NCBI GenBank assembly: GCA_002310195.1
Contig: DBYS01000016.1
Span: 1-60,071, forward strand
DNA from: Bacteroidales bacterium UBA1180
Lineage (GTDB): Bacteria > Bacteroidota > Bacteroidia > Bacteroidales > Paludibacteraceae
Reading direction: 5' to 3'
DNA: 60,071 nucleotides
Below are positions 1 to 10,400 of the stretch, piece by piece. Each line of letters starts with the position of its first letter. Within the stretch, counting starts at the first letter, position 1. The translations under genes were made by a program, and so were the position numbers. Under the pieces are notes generated by a model. That model was not told the origin of the DNA, made no database searches, and saw only the letters and a program-made list of their open reading frames with translations.

Positions 1-750
1 TGCGGCCAGTGCCGTAACTGCCGCCGGGGCATGGGACACGTGTGCGAGCACTCGCTCTCAGTCGGCATCTTCGGCAAGGATGGCGCGTTCGCCGAGTATG
101 TCACGATACCCGAGTCCAATGTCGTCAAGCTTCGTCCGGAGATTCCCGATGACTTTGCGGCGATCATGGATCCGTTCGGCAACGCCACGCACACTGCGCT
201 GGCCTTCCCGCTGCTGGGCGAAGATGTGCTTATCACCGGTGCCGGACTGATTGGTACTATGGCAGCAGGCATATGCCGGTACGCCGGCGCCAAGCATGTG
301 GTGGTTACCGACATCAACCCGCTCCGGCTCGAGATAGCCAAGAAGATGGGTGCCGATGTCACGGTGGACGGCAGCAAGGGCGAGACGGTCGAACAAGCGA
401 TGAAGCAGTTAGGCATCCGCGGCTTTGACGTCGGACTGGAGATGTCCGGCGCTCCGGCTGCGTTCAACGATATGATTGCGCACATGTACAAGGGCGCAAA
501 CATTGCCCAGCTCGGCATTCTGCCTAAGCAGACACAGGTCAACTGGTCGGACGTCATCTTCAACGCCTTGACTATCAAAGGCATAACCGGCCGTAGGATG
601 TGGGAGACCTGGTATCAGATGGAGCAGATGCTGCTCGGCGGATTGGATCTCAGTCCGGTCATCACCCACCGGTTCAAGTTCGACGACTTCCAGAAGGGAT
701 TCGACATCATGGTCAGCGGCCAATGCGGCAAGGTTCTGCTGGAGTGGTAA
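1..750 (+). CDS. tdh: L-threonine 3-dehydrogenase, 3' part (partial)
   Basis: This is the C-terminal 249 residues of a zinc medium-chain dehydrogenase; the reading frame is open from base 1, so the N-terminus lies outside the window. The first codons give CGQCRNCRRG and then HVCEH, the four-cysteine structural zinc lobe of the family. A Rossmann glycine motif (GAGLIG) is followed by VVVTDINPLRLEIAKKMGAD, and the stretches GFDVGLEMSGAP and DLSPVITHRF are close to those of E. coli Tdh from memory. The enzyme oxidises L-threonine to 2-amino-3-ketobutyrate with NAD+ in the cytoplasm; the partner glycine C-acetyltransferase would be expected just upstream. A 35-nt AT-rich gap separates it from the next gene. 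Confidence 0.9.
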   Translation, partial: CGQCRNCRRGMGHVCEHSLSVGIFGKDGAFAEYVTIPESNVVKLRPEIPDDFAAIMDPFGNATHTALAFPLLGEDVLITGAGLIGTMAAGICRYAGAKHVVVTDINPLRLEIAKKMGADVTVDGSKGETVEQAMKQLGIRGFDVGLEMSGAPAAFNDMIAHMYKGANIAQLGILPKQTQVNWSDVIFNALTIKGITGRRMWETWYQMEQMLLGGLDLSPVITHRFKFDDFQKGFDIMVSGQCGKVLLEW

Positions 751-785
751 TACTAAAATCAAAAATCAAAAATCAAACATACAAA

Positions 786-3707
786 ATGAAGAAACTACTT
801 ATCAGTATTCTGCTGCTGGCATGCGGCACAATGTTCACTTTTGCCCAACTGCCTGAAGGGCTAACCCGCTATCAACTCAGCAACGGTCTGACCGTTCTGC
901 TGTGGGAGGATCACGACCAGACGGACGTGTTCGGTGCTACCGTCACCCGTGCCGGTTCGATTGATGAACCGTCAACCGCCACCGGTCTGGCGCATTACCT
1001 TGAGCATATGCTCTTCAAGGGCACTGACCGTATAGGCGCACTCGACTGGGAGAAGGAGAAACCCTATTATGAGCAGATCATCGCCCTGTACGACACCCTG
1101 GGCATGACTACTGACCCGAAGGAGCGCGAGCGCATTCAGCTGCGCATCAACGAGCAGAGTCTTCTGGCTGCGCCGTACACTGCTACCGACGAGTTCTCCA
1201 ACCTCATTCAGTCCATCGGCGGCGAGGGGCTCAATGCCGGAACAAGCTACGACATGACATACTTCCACAACCGCTTCCCCGCCTATCAGATGGAGCGCTG
1301 GCTCACGCTGTATGCCGACCGACTGACCAACCCGGTCTTCCGGTCGTTCCAGGCAGAGCTGGAGAACGTGTTTGAGGAGTATAACATGTACTCCGACGAC
1401 AACGGCCAGCATGTCAACCGGTTCATCAACAGCGAGGCTTGCAAGGGCACGCCGTATGAGCGTGACATCATCGGTTACCCCGAAGATCTGAAGAACCCCA
1501 AGCTGCGCCAGCTGATTGAGTTCTACAACGCCTGGTACGTGCCCAACAACATGGCGCTCATCCTCGTCGGCAACTTCCAGACCGAAGAGGTCAAGCCGCT
1601 GATTGAGAAGACCTTCGGCCCGATGCAGGCGAAAGAGCTTCCGGCACGCCTGCAGTGGTCGGACACGGAGTTTGCCAAGGACGAGCGCTTCCGCGCACGA
1701 CTGGGTTACTACCCGATCTATGCCGAGGTGTACAAGGGCGTCAAGCGCGGCGAGAAGGACGAGTTGCCCTTGCAGTTTGCATGCGAGCTACTGTCCAACG
1801 AGATGGGCATAGGTCTGCTCGACGAACTGCAGACGGACAACGAGTTCCTCATGGCCAACGCATCGATGAGTGCAGGCCGCGAGATGGGACGTATCAACAT
1901 TATGGCTGTCCCGTTCCTGAACACCTCTTCGCGCGAGTACAACTCGATGAAGGTGACCGAAGCATCTGTGCGCAAGGCGATGGACAAGCTCATCAAGGGT
2001 GACGTGAGCGACGAACTGTTCGAGGCCGTTCGCCGTAACCTGCTGCAGAGCTACGACCGTGCTATGGAGTACTCGATGACCAAATCGATGATGCTGCTGG
2101 AGAGCTATGTATGCCAGGTTCCGCTGGAGGAAGTGTTCGCTGAGAAAGAGGAACTGACCAAACTGACCAAGGACGAAGTGATCCGCGTAGCCAACACATA
2201 CTTCTCCGCTCCGAAGAAAGTATTCGAGATCAGCGACGGCAACCCCAAGAAGGACAAACTTGCCAAGCCGAATATCAAGCCGTTGGAATCGGGCAAAGGT
2301 CAGTCGCAGTACTATCAGGACTTCGCCAATATCCCTGCCGGCAAGCTCGTGCCGCGGTTTGTTGACCTCAAGGATATCGACCAGGACCGCTTTGCCGAGA
2401 ACGTGTATGTATATGTCACGCCTAACCCGAAGAACAACATCTTCACGCTGCGTCTGCAATACGGCATCGGCACGTACGAGAAGCCGCTGCTGAAGTTCTC
2501 CGCACAGATGATGAACGAGGCGGGCATGAAGGGTGCGCCGGGTCTGACAGTCAACGAGTTCCGCAAGAAGCTCGCCCGACTGGGCGCCACATGCACCTAC
2601 AGCGCTACGCCGAACTATGTTATCGTGGACATCGAGGGCGACGAGTCGAACCTGAAGGAGATCATATCGCTCGTCAACCTGCACATGCTCTTCCCGGAAT
2701 TCTCGTCAGAGGCGCATAAGAAGCTGAACGGTATAGTAGGCCGTGAGCTCAGTTCGCGCTGGTACTACGAGCGTCAGAACTCCGATCTGCGTGCAGCTGC
2801 CGCACTGGAGTATGTGCTGTACGGCGAGAACTCGAGTTACATCAAGCGTGTGCCCGAACGTAACATCTTCACGCCGGATATGGGTATCATCCTGGCGGAA
2901 TCCGACCTTGAGTCAGAATGGCACGCCGCCTTGGGCTATGAGCTGGAGATTCACTATGCCGGTCAGTTAGCGGCCGACTCGGTTAAGATGGCACTGTACG
3001 GACATATACCTATGTCCAGCAACGCCACACCGACCACATCGCCTATCGAGCGTCCGCGTACGCCGTTCAACAAGACCGAGCTATACTTCCTGGCCGATCC
3101 TGACATGCAGCAGGCCAAGATTTACATCCTGATAGAAGGCACGCCGTACAGCGTGAACGAGGCTGTACAGTACGATGCGTTCAACGAGTACTTCGGCGGC
3201 GGCTTCTCGGGCATCGTCATGAACGAGATCCGCGAGAAACGCTCGATGGCCTACACGGCCTACGGCGCGTTCATCACACCGCCTATCCAGAACCGCAACA
3301 CCCGCTTCATCGGTTATGTCGGCACGCAGTCGGACAAGGTGATCGATGCGCTGAACGTATATTGCTCGCTGCTGGACTCGATGCCACAGAACCCCGAGAA
3401 CATTGAGAACATCCGCACTATTCTGCGCCAGTCGATGCTCAGCCATCATCCTACGTTCCGCACCAAGAGCCAGCGTATGACCGACTGGATGCGTCTGGGC
3501 TATCAGATCGACCCCGCCACGCTGCAGATACGTCAGGTGCAGAAGCTTAAGTTCGACGACATTGTCAACTTCTACAACGCGCACGTCAAGGGCCAGCCGA
3601 TGAAGATACTGGTGGTAGGCGATCCGAAGCTCATTGACCAGAAGGCGCTGAAGGCACGCTTCGGCAAGATCAACAAACTCAATGCCGACAAACTGTTTAG
3701 CGAGTAA
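786..3707 (+). CDS. Secreted M16 family zinc peptidase (insulinase/pitrilysin type)
   Basis: The protein has 973 residues and a clear signal peptide (MKKLLISILLLACGTMFTFA, cleavage before Q21). The reading frame extends further upstream into tdh, but the ATG at 786 is chosen because it puts the signal peptide at the N-terminus. The inverted zinc motif HYLEH is at residues 70-74. The downstream glutamates of ELENVFEE (about E191 and E198) have the 7-residue spacing of the third ligand and its partner in pitrilysin. A second, non-catalytic M16 half follows, with an R/Y-type region near NEIREKRSMAYTAYG. It is probably a periplasmic or outer-membrane-associated peptidase. The two-domain architecture is that of the Bacteroidetes insulinase-like proteins; its substrate cannot be told from sequence. 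Confidence 0.88.
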   Translation: MKKLLISILLLACGTMFTFAQLPEGLTRYQLSNGLTVLLWEDHDQTDVFGATVTRAGSIDEPSTATGLAHYLEHMLFKGTDRIGALDWEKEKPYYEQIIALYDTLGMTTDPKERERIQLRINEQSLLAAPYTATDEFSNLIQSIGGEGLNAGTSYDMTYFHNRFPAYQMERWLTLYADRLTNPVFRSFQAELENVFEEYNMYSDDNGQHVNRFINSEACKGTPYERDIIGYPEDLKNPKLRQLIEFYNAWYVPNNMALILVGNFQTEEVKPLIEKTFGPMQAKELPARLQWSDTEFAKDERFRARLGYYPIYAEVYKGVKRGEKDELPLQFACELLSNEMGIGLLDELQTDNEFLMANASMSAGREMGRINIMAVPFLNTSSREYNSMKVTEASVRKAMDKLIKGDVSDELFEAVRRNLLQSYDRAMEYSMTKSMMLLESYVCQVPLEEVFAEKEELTKLTKDEVIRVANTYFSAPKKVFEISDGNPKKDKLAKPNIKPLESGKGQSQYYQDFANIPAGKLVPRFVDLKDIDQDRFAENVYVYVTPNPKNNIFTLRLQYGIGTYEKPLLKFSAQMMNEAGMKGAPGLTVNEFRKKLARLGATCTYSATPNYVIVDIEGDESNLKEIISLVNLHMLFPEFSSEAHKKLNGIVGRELSSRWYYERQNSDLRAAAALEYVLYGENSSYIKRVPERNIFTPDMGIILAESDLESEWHAALGYELEIHYAGQLAADSVKMALYGHIPMSSNATPTTSPIERPRTPFNKTELYFLADPDMQQAKIYILIEGTPYSVNEAVQYDAFNEYFGGGFSGIVMNEIREKRSMAYTAYGAFITPPIQNRNTRFIGYVGTQSDKVIDALNVYCSLLDSMPQNPENIENIRTILRQSMLSHHPTFRTKSQRMTDWMRLGYQIDPATLQIRQVQKLKFDDIVNFYNAHVKGQPMKILVVGDPKLIDQKALKARFGKINKLNADKLFSE

Positions 3708-3740
3708 ATCATAAATCATAAATTATAAATCATCAATTTC

Positions 3741-4661
3741 GTGCACCGTTCAGGTTTCGTAAATATAGTAGGTAATCCTAACGTCGGCAAATCCACACTG
3801 ATGAACGCCCTGGTGGGTGAGCGGCTGTCGATCATCACATCGAAGGCACAGACCACGCGTCACCGCATCATGGGTATTGTCAACGGCGAGGATTTTCAGA
3901 TCGTATATTCCGACACCCCGGGTGTGCTCAAGCCTAACTACAAACTGCAGGAACAGATGCTCGAGTTCAGCCAGGGCGCGCTCGTTGATGCCGATGTGCT
4001 GCTGTATGTGACCGACGTACAAGACACGCCCGACAAGAACGCAGCGTTTCTTGAGAAAGTCAAACTGATTGCCGCTTCGCCTAAGAACCAGGCGAAAGTT
4101 TTCCTGATCATCAACAAGATCGACCTTACCACACCCGAAACGCTCGACAATCTGGTTGCCTACTGGCAGCGCGAACTGCCTGAGGCGGAGATCTTTGCTA
4201 TATCCGCACAGGAGCGCTTCGGCATCGAGCAGTTGTTCAATGCTATCAAAGATGCGCTGCCCGAGTGCCCGCCGTTCTTCCCGAAGGATCAGCTGACCGA
4301 CAAATCCTCGCGGTTCTTTGTCAACGAGATCATCCGCGAGAAGATCCTGCTCAGTTACGACAAGGAGATTCCCTACTCTACAGAGGTGGAGGTCGATTCG
4401 TTCAAGGACGAGCCGGAAAGTCCGCAGCACCCCAAGGGGCTGATACGCATTCAGGCGGTCATCTACGTGGAGCGTGACAGCCAGAAGGGCATCATCATCG
4501 GCCATCAGGGCGCCGCGCTGAAGAAGGTAGGCATGCTGGCGCGCAAGGATATAGAAGCCTTCTTTGGCAAACCCGTCTTCCTCGAGCTGTTTGTGAAGGT
4601 TGACCGCGACTGGCGCTCCAGCACTTCCCGTCTCCGCCACTACGGCTACGACCTGTCGTAA
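3741..4661 (+). CDS. era: GTPase Era
   Basis: This 306-residue protein is full length for Era. The GTPase motifs are visible in order: G1 GNPNVGKST (11-19), G2 around AQTTRHR, G3 DTPG (58-61), G4 NKID (125-128) and G5 ISAQ. A C-terminal KH RNA-binding domain follows with the loop IIIGHQGAALKKVG. Era binds the 3' end of 16S rRNA and helps 30S maturation at the inner face of the membrane. The start is GTG at 3741: there is no in-frame ATG between the upstream stop and the conserved HRSGFVNIVGNPN. The 33-nt leader consists of near-tandem TAAATCA units. A strong hairpin follows 27 nt after the stop. Confidence 0.97.
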   Translation: MHRSGFVNIVGNPNVGKSTLMNALVGERLSIITSKAQTTRHRIMGIVNGEDFQIVYSDTPGVLKPNYKLQEQMLEFSQGALVDADVLLYVTDVQDTPDKNAAFLEKVKLIAASPKNQAKVFLIINKIDLTTPETLDNLVAYWQRELPEAEIFAISAQERFGIEQLFNAIKDALPECPPFFPKDQLTDKSSRFFVNEIIREKILLSYDKEIPYSTEVEVDSFKDEPESPQHPKGLIRIQAVIYVERDSQKGIIIGHQGAALKKVGMLARKDIEAFFGKPVFLELFVKVDRDWRSSTSRLRHYGYDLS

Positions 4662-4687
4662 CTACTTCCGGACACATACAAGCAAGA

Positions 4688-4713
4688 AAATGGGACTCCA
4701 GCGAGTCCCATTT
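4688..4713. terminator. Bidirectional hairpin terminator between era and the convergent gene
   Basis: An 11-bp perfect stem (AAATGGGACTC / GAGTCCCATTT) has a 4-nt loop. It lies between the stop of era (+) and the stop of the convergent surface-protein gene (-). Only short T tracts flank it, so it probably serves both directions, with moderate intrinsic strength. Confidence 0.75.
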
Positions 4714-4767
4714 ATCATTATTTGCTTACCACTTGCACCGGACGCTTGCGGTACGCCAGAAAAACGC

Positions 4768-6936
4768 CTACAATTTCTCGCCCGTCACGGTATAGGTTTT
4801 CCCGTTGCGGATGATTAGCAGCTGGCCGTCACGGAATATCTTCTGTGCTTTAATCTTTATATCCGCTTGATCTAAACCGGTCGTAGGATCGGGAGTCGGC
4901 TTCTCAGAAACGATGATAGTAACAGGAATAACCTTGTCAATAGCATACTCGGTCTTCGAACCGGCCTTCAGGCTGGTGAAGTGGAGTTGCGTAGTAAACG
5001 TACCGGGCGCAAAGGCATATACGTAGACATATAATTCGCCATCCGTGATATCGTCGGTGCCCAGATTCACATTGCTGTTTTCTGCCACTTCTACGTAGTC
5101 ATTATCTGCCACACGCCACAGCTGCATATATTCGCTACCATTAGAGGCATGGGTGAACCAAGGTTGCGTTGTGTTGCGTTCCCACTTGAGATTAAGCGAT
5201 TTGGCCAGGTTTTGGGCGGTAAAGGTCAGCGTAGCCTCATCGTCGCCTGTCTCATAGTTCGGATTGAGGTAGATATGATCTGCCGATACGGTAAGCGTCG
5301 GAGTGGGAGTCTCTCCGCCTCCGCCTTGTCCTTTGGCAACAGCTTCTGCGTGCAGATTGACCACTATAGTCGGCAGACCGGCACAAGTCAGCGTGAGCTT
5401 GCCATTATAAACACCTGTTTGCGTAGCGCTCCATTCGATAAGCAGTTTCTCACTCGTCTTGCTGGCGGAGATAGTGCCTGTCCAGCAATTGAATGTGCCA
5501 TTAGCATCGTCTGTCAGGGCTACTGTAATGTTGCCCGGCAGATCATTCATCGTCAGGTTGAGATAACGCGTGTCACCCCAATCGTTGGTATAATCATCCG
5601 GTTCTTGCTTGCCCCAGTCCAGGTAGGTTGTATCCACTTTCATCCACGGATCTTTTACACGCTCTACCCATGCGGGAGCCTGGTCGGAGTACAGCACGAT
5701 TTTTGCCAGATAACTGCCGTCACCCACACCCTCGTAGATGTTAAACAGGTCGTTGGTGCCCTGGAAGTTGTTGTAGAGACCTTTTCCATTCGAAGCAGTC
5801 AGGATAACAGTCGCATCATCTTCGTTGAACGCACCGAGTGACCACTTAGCATACTGGTCCTTCTCACCGCTACCCAGTTTGCTCGTGCTGATAGTACGCA
5901 GATAATTGCCGTCATGGTCAACAAACAGATAGTAATCGCCCTCTCGCTCAACGGTATAGGCTACTTGCAGCGGAGCGGTTACGCTATGTCGATTCTCCCC
6001 GTAAGTGGCAGCAACGCCTTTGATGTTATTGCCCGATACGTATTGCCCCATTACATAGTTTTCACCATCCTTGATCGTTCCAAAGAATACTTTTGCACCT
6101 GCAGGCAGATAGTCTGCTTTCTGAACAGCATTGTATGTAGCCGTACCTGTTGCCTCTGCCGGCAGAACGGTCACCACACAAGTGTCGCTCACGTTCTCTA
6201 CTGCTGTGGCTTTCACCCAGATCTTTGCCGTTCCTACAGCAACCGGAGTTACTACTCCGTTGGCTACCGTGGCGATGCTTGCATCGGTCGTTCCCCATGC
6301 GATGGTCTTATCTACTGCATCGTTCGGCAGTACGGTGGCTGTCAGCGTCTCGGTGTTACCCAAGCGCAAGCTCAAACTGTTCTTGTTCAACGATACCGAA
6401 GTCACCACTACGTCCGGAATAGTGCTCTCATCCAGTTTGTACAGCTCGATAGGAGTCTGGTTACTGCTTGCTGAATATAGACTGTAACGGGCTGAAGTGG
6501 TGTTATGGTTAAAGAACACCTCATTGCTGTTCTTGCCCGGAGTCTGACTCACGATGTTCGCTGTGCCGTTGGCGGCGATAGTGATGGCGAAGTTCGTCGT
6601 ATAGCGGCATTTTTCTCCATCCAAATCGTTTGATCCACTGGCATGACCGATAACCTTTGTGCCGATGTATAGGTTCCAGTAACTGCCGCTCTTCTTCAGC
6701 GTGATTACTTTGGGATTGTCAAGTGTCGGGTTGCCGTCCTGGAACGTGGCAGCTGCCACATCCAGATATTTATACGTACTTGAAAAGCCTGCGCTCACGT
6801 CATTTTTCGCAGCGCAACCCATTACTACTTTGTCACCGTCCTGCAACGTCGACGCATCGGTGACCTTGATAAATGTCTCGGCAGACATGCTCACCAAGCA
6901 CAGCACTGCTGCGAACAAACAGAAGATTTTCTTCAT
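4768..6936 (-). CDS. Secreted surface protein with a bacterial Ig-like (BIG2) domain
   Basis: The 722-residue protein has a signal peptide (MKKIFCLFAAVLCLVSMSA). Residues 176-259 form a BIG2-type immunoglobulin-like domain (VTSVSLNKNSLSLRLGNTET ... GTAKIWVKAT). Two regions of similar style flank it, beginning TLQDGDKVVMG and YLPAGAKVFFG, and may be related beta-sandwich modules. The middle and C-terminal parts are Thr/Asn-rich beta domains. The protein ends with KIFRDGQLLIIRNGKTYTVT plus GEKL, a short glycine-containing beta motif that also ends the neighbour starting at 11872. I infer an export or anchoring signal, probably a T9SS-related one, but it is not the canonical type A domain. No catalytic motif is seen. 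It is the last gene of a run of surface-protein genes. Confidence 0.75.
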   Translation of the reverse strand: MKKIFCLFAAVLCLVSMSAETFIKVTDASTLQDGDKVVMGCAAKNDVSAGFSSTYKYLDVAAATFQDGNPTLDNPKVITLKKSGSYWNLYIGTKVIGHASGSNDLDGEKCRYTTNFAITIAANGTANIVSQTPGKNSNEVFFNHNTTSARYSLYSASSNQTPIELYKLDESTIPDVVVTSVSLNKNSLSLRLGNTETLTATVLPNDAVDKTIAWGTTDASIATVANGVVTPVAVGTAKIWVKATAVENVSDTCVVTVLPAEATGTATYNAVQKADYLPAGAKVFFGTIKDGENYVMGQYVSGNNIKGVAATYGENRHSVTAPLQVAYTVEREGDYYLFVDHDGNYLRTISTSKLGSGEKDQYAKWSLGAFNEDDATVILTASNGKGLYNNFQGTNDLFNIYEGVGDGSYLAKIVLYSDQAPAWVERVKDPWMKVDTTYLDWGKQEPDDYTNDWGDTRYLNLTMNDLPGNITVALTDDANGTFNCWTGTISASKTSEKLLIEWSATQTGVYNGKLTLTCAGLPTIVVNLHAEAVAKGQGGGGETPTPTLTVSADHIYLNPNYETGDDEATLTFTAQNLAKSLNLKWERNTTQPWFTHASNGSEYMQLWRVADNDYVEVAENSNVNLGTDDITDGELYVYVYAFAPGTFTTQLHFTSLKAGSKTEYAIDKVIPVTIIVSEKPTPDPTTGLDQADIKIKAQKIFRDGQLLIIRNGKTYTVTGEKL

Positions 6937-7026
6937 GATATATGTGTTTCTAATTTCGTTTAATATGTTTTTAATTTTGTTTATAAGTCGGATAATCCGC
7001 TATTCCGGAATATCCGGACTAATGTT

Positions 7027-7425
7027 CTACGCCTCCTTACGCGCGCGCATCGCGTGTACCCTATAAATCACATACCCCGCAGCGAGCAACAATAGCGCCC
7101 ACATCCCGTCACCTATAGGGAACGGATTGGCCGGCAATTCGGGTTCTTCCTCGTCCTCAAAACCGCTTTCTCCCACACGCCGCGAACGAGAAGAGAGCAG
7201 CATCGGCTTGCCGGTACTTACGCATGTAGTGAATACGCCGCCATCTGCATCGGCACTACTGCCCGGATGGAGCATCGCAGATGTCGAGTGGAACTGATAC
7301 TGCCGCTCCTCTTGTCCGAACGTCGAGCAACCTTTCAGCGAGTTAACCTGTGTGAACTGAGCCTGAGCGTTAACACTTGCCAGCACCATCACCACTGCAA
7401 TCAACAAATATCTTAATGCTTTCAT
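7027..7425 (-). CDS. Small exported protein with C-terminal membrane anchor
   Basis: The 132-residue protein starts at the ATG that places the signal peptide first (MKALRYLLIAVVMVLASVNAQA); an alternative in-frame start lies seven codons upstream. A short polar ectodomain follows, with two cysteines and an acidic stretch EDEEEPELPA. The C-terminus is tripartite: NPFPIGDG, then the hydrophobic segment MWALLLLAAGYVIY, then a basic tail RVHAMRARK. This matches the general plan of sorted membrane anchors (short motif, helix, basic cluster), but I do not recognise a named family. It sits between two large secreted repeat proteins, 31 nt downstream of one and 90 nt upstream of the other, so it is probably co-expressed with them and may help their display. 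Confidence 0.65.
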   Translation of the reverse strand: MKALRYLLIAVVMVLASVNAQAQFTQVNSLKGCSTFGQEERQYQFHSTSAMLHPGSSADADGGVFTTCVSTGKPMLLSSRSRRVGESGFEDEEEPELPANPFPIGDGMWALLLLAAGYVIYRVHAMRARKEA

Positions 7426-7456
7426 AATCTCTAATTCTTTAATCATTCAACATTAA

Positions 7457-10400
7457 TCATTTATTAATCACATTTACTCGTTTACCTGTCGAGTCATAAA
7501 TCACGTTGTTGTGCAATATATACACTTTGTCGTGATATATGAACTTCGTCGGCCCGTCTTTGTCAGTACCCGAAATATCCAAGCCTGTCGGTGTCTTGTG
7601 TACGCCCACTACAGCGTTGATCGCAAAGCGGCTGTTGTCTGTTCCTGCTTCAGCCGTGAACGTGTAGTTCTCATATAGCAGGTTCGTCACCTTATCACCG
7701 TTCGCATAATCGATCAGATATACGCCTTCCAGTTCGCCCACTACACTCGCTTCATGCATCTTGAAGGTATATTCGCCATCGGCAGGGATGCGGACGGAAA
7801 CAGGAATCCACTCTTTCGCCAGTTCTTCGTTAATGGCGAGATATGCCATATTCATATTCGCGTAGCGCATGTACGTACGTAAGGTGTTACCGTCGCTGAG
7901 CAGTTTCTCTAGATCAGCATTCGTCTCGTACTCTGCCGTGTAGTTCTCGCTGACAAGTATACCCATCATATCTTCTGCCTGTTCATCGCCAAGCAGGATA
8001 TATGCTCTCTGCGTCGGGATGCTTGTGATTGCATCGGCATTTCTGTAGCTGCTTGGTGCCGAAGCCTTGCGATTATCTGTGCTGAACGTCACTGTTCCTG
8101 TCTTAGGTGCTTGGATTAGGAACGCGCTTGACGGTTTGAGCTTGGTTGTCTCGATCGGCAGTTGGTCATACTCTTTGAAGTTTATATCCGGTATGTTCGC
8201 ATACTCTACGGTTGTACTGCCTTCCGTATAACTCAAACTCAACTCACCTTGATGCAGTGACATGTACGGGTTCGCGATTAAGTTCCAACCCTTTGCATAC
8301 TCTGGTGTGGTGGATGTCTTATGTTCCGTCACGAGGACTTGATCCTTGTGCGTTCCGCTCACTTCGCCTTTCTCACCACCGGCCGTCCAATCGGACGAAG
8401 CTATCGTCAGCGGCATCCGAACGATAGAGAACGCCTTGCCTGTCGGACGTTTGGCTGTCATTACGTAGCCTTTACTCGGTTCAAGATTTGTCGGCATCGT
8501 TCCGCCCCACGTGTATTCTACCCAGTTCTCGTCTTGGTTCTGCTGTACGTTTTTAGCACGCTTGTCTCCATCGTAATATCGTACTCGTACACCCGCGGTC
8601 GCTGTACTACTTGTGTTTTTATACGATATGCTACTTGTTGCTACAGGGAACGGCACTGCTACAGGATAATACTGATCGTAATCGATGTACCAATCAGAGT
8701 ATGCATTGGTTGCCGTCAGACTACCTGTGCTCGGCGTGATAAATAGGCGTGCCACATCATACTTCTTCGATGCACTCAATCGATCCCAACCGTTTCGCAA
8801 AACAAGTGTTGTTGCTTCAAGTGTTCCGGTCGTTATGTTGACTGTTGCATCCGGATAAATATTAAGTTCTTTTATCGTAATATCTTCACTTGGGAACGAA
8901 CCGGCATTAGCGGTAAGCGTTACGCCGGGAAGCACATGTACTTCGGTATTCCATCCCGGGTCATTTGTGCTTATCGAGTACATGTTGTTTGTGCTCGCAA
9001 TGATTCTTGGCACTGTAATATTGCTTACGGCAATCATCACATCGCTACTATTGTACCACTCCAAGGTCAACATCTTGCCTTCGTTCGCCGAAAAATCAAT
9101 CCCGTCGCCAAAAGCTACTGTGTAGTCGTACTTGGTATCACGGTTTTTAACGCTTGTTTTCGTTTCTGCCAACGTTATCAGGCTACTCGTTGCACCGTTC
9201 AGTTTTGCTTTTACTTTCGCTGCAGCTATACCTGTTCCGCCGGCATTGGCTTTGTCAACCTCTACGATTGCATTATGCAGTCCCCATGCAACAATCTCCG
9301 CTTCGGTCGGCACTACACTGCTTGCCGGAATCAACCTGAGTTCCTCAATTCCGCTTGCGTATAATCCCCATTGGAACGGATCGTTCTTTATGCTTAGGCT
9401 TGACGAGTTATTTGCACAATGGACAATATACTTGGCATCCTGTGGATTAGTGATAGACGTGTTCGTTTGTGTAAACAGCCACCAATATTGCTTATCAAGG
9501 TTATGCGTTGGATCGGTTCCAGTACTTTTTCCTAACGAGGTGGAACCTGTACCAAGTACCGGATAGTTAGCATAGGTCGGGTTGTTCTTCATCCCTAATT
9601 TAACATATTGCCCTGCTTCCTCAAGATACCCGGATGCCCCACTATTTTGCCCGTACAAATTGAATATATTAGTCGATGCCGTATATGCAACACTTGGATC
9701 ATTCGCATCATCAACAGCAATCTCGATTGGTGTAGGGTGCGTGGTTGTGGTCATCGTATCAGGCAACGCGTACCACTTGCCATCCTTCTTTCCCGCAATC
9801 ACAAAGTCCGCAGGCAGGTGACGACCGATAATATCTTTCGTCAGGGTCTTCGTGATTGGCTTCGTCCCACCTACACTTACCGTGATTCCTGTTATCTTGT
9901 CCAATCCGTCGGTTGTTGAACCGGCAGCCGGTGTGTAAAAGATATATGCATATGTATCAATCGTGCCATCCAATTCGGTAACGATGTTTCCATGCGCTCC
10001 TGTTTTTACTTCAAACACAGATGGCAGATCCGGGAACGTCAGGGTTTGTGATGCCGACAGTCCGCTACCTTCTATATGTATTGAATCTTGCGAACGAACT
10101 TTCTTGCTTGCTGTAGATGTGATAAATATCGGAGTGCTAGCTGTTACTAATACTGGCGTCAACGTCAGTTCTGCACAACTGAAACGCGCGTCGGTGTAAC
10201 TGGCAACACGCCATTTCGCGTAGAGATTAAACACTCCGTTGTTTGTGGTCGTTAGGTTGTTGACACTCTGGCCATCTGTGTAGTCCGTACCTTTACCATC
10301 TGCTTGCGTATTCCAGCCATTGAATACGTTCCCTGCAAGGCTAAATGCATTAGCAGTCAGGTTCTGTGATGTACCATAAGTAAATTCCTGATCAGCCATT

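Noticed and set aside
600..785. N-terminal extension of the M16 peptidase frame into tdh
   Set aside because: It would bury the signal peptide 62 residues inside and overlaps the well-supported tdh frame.
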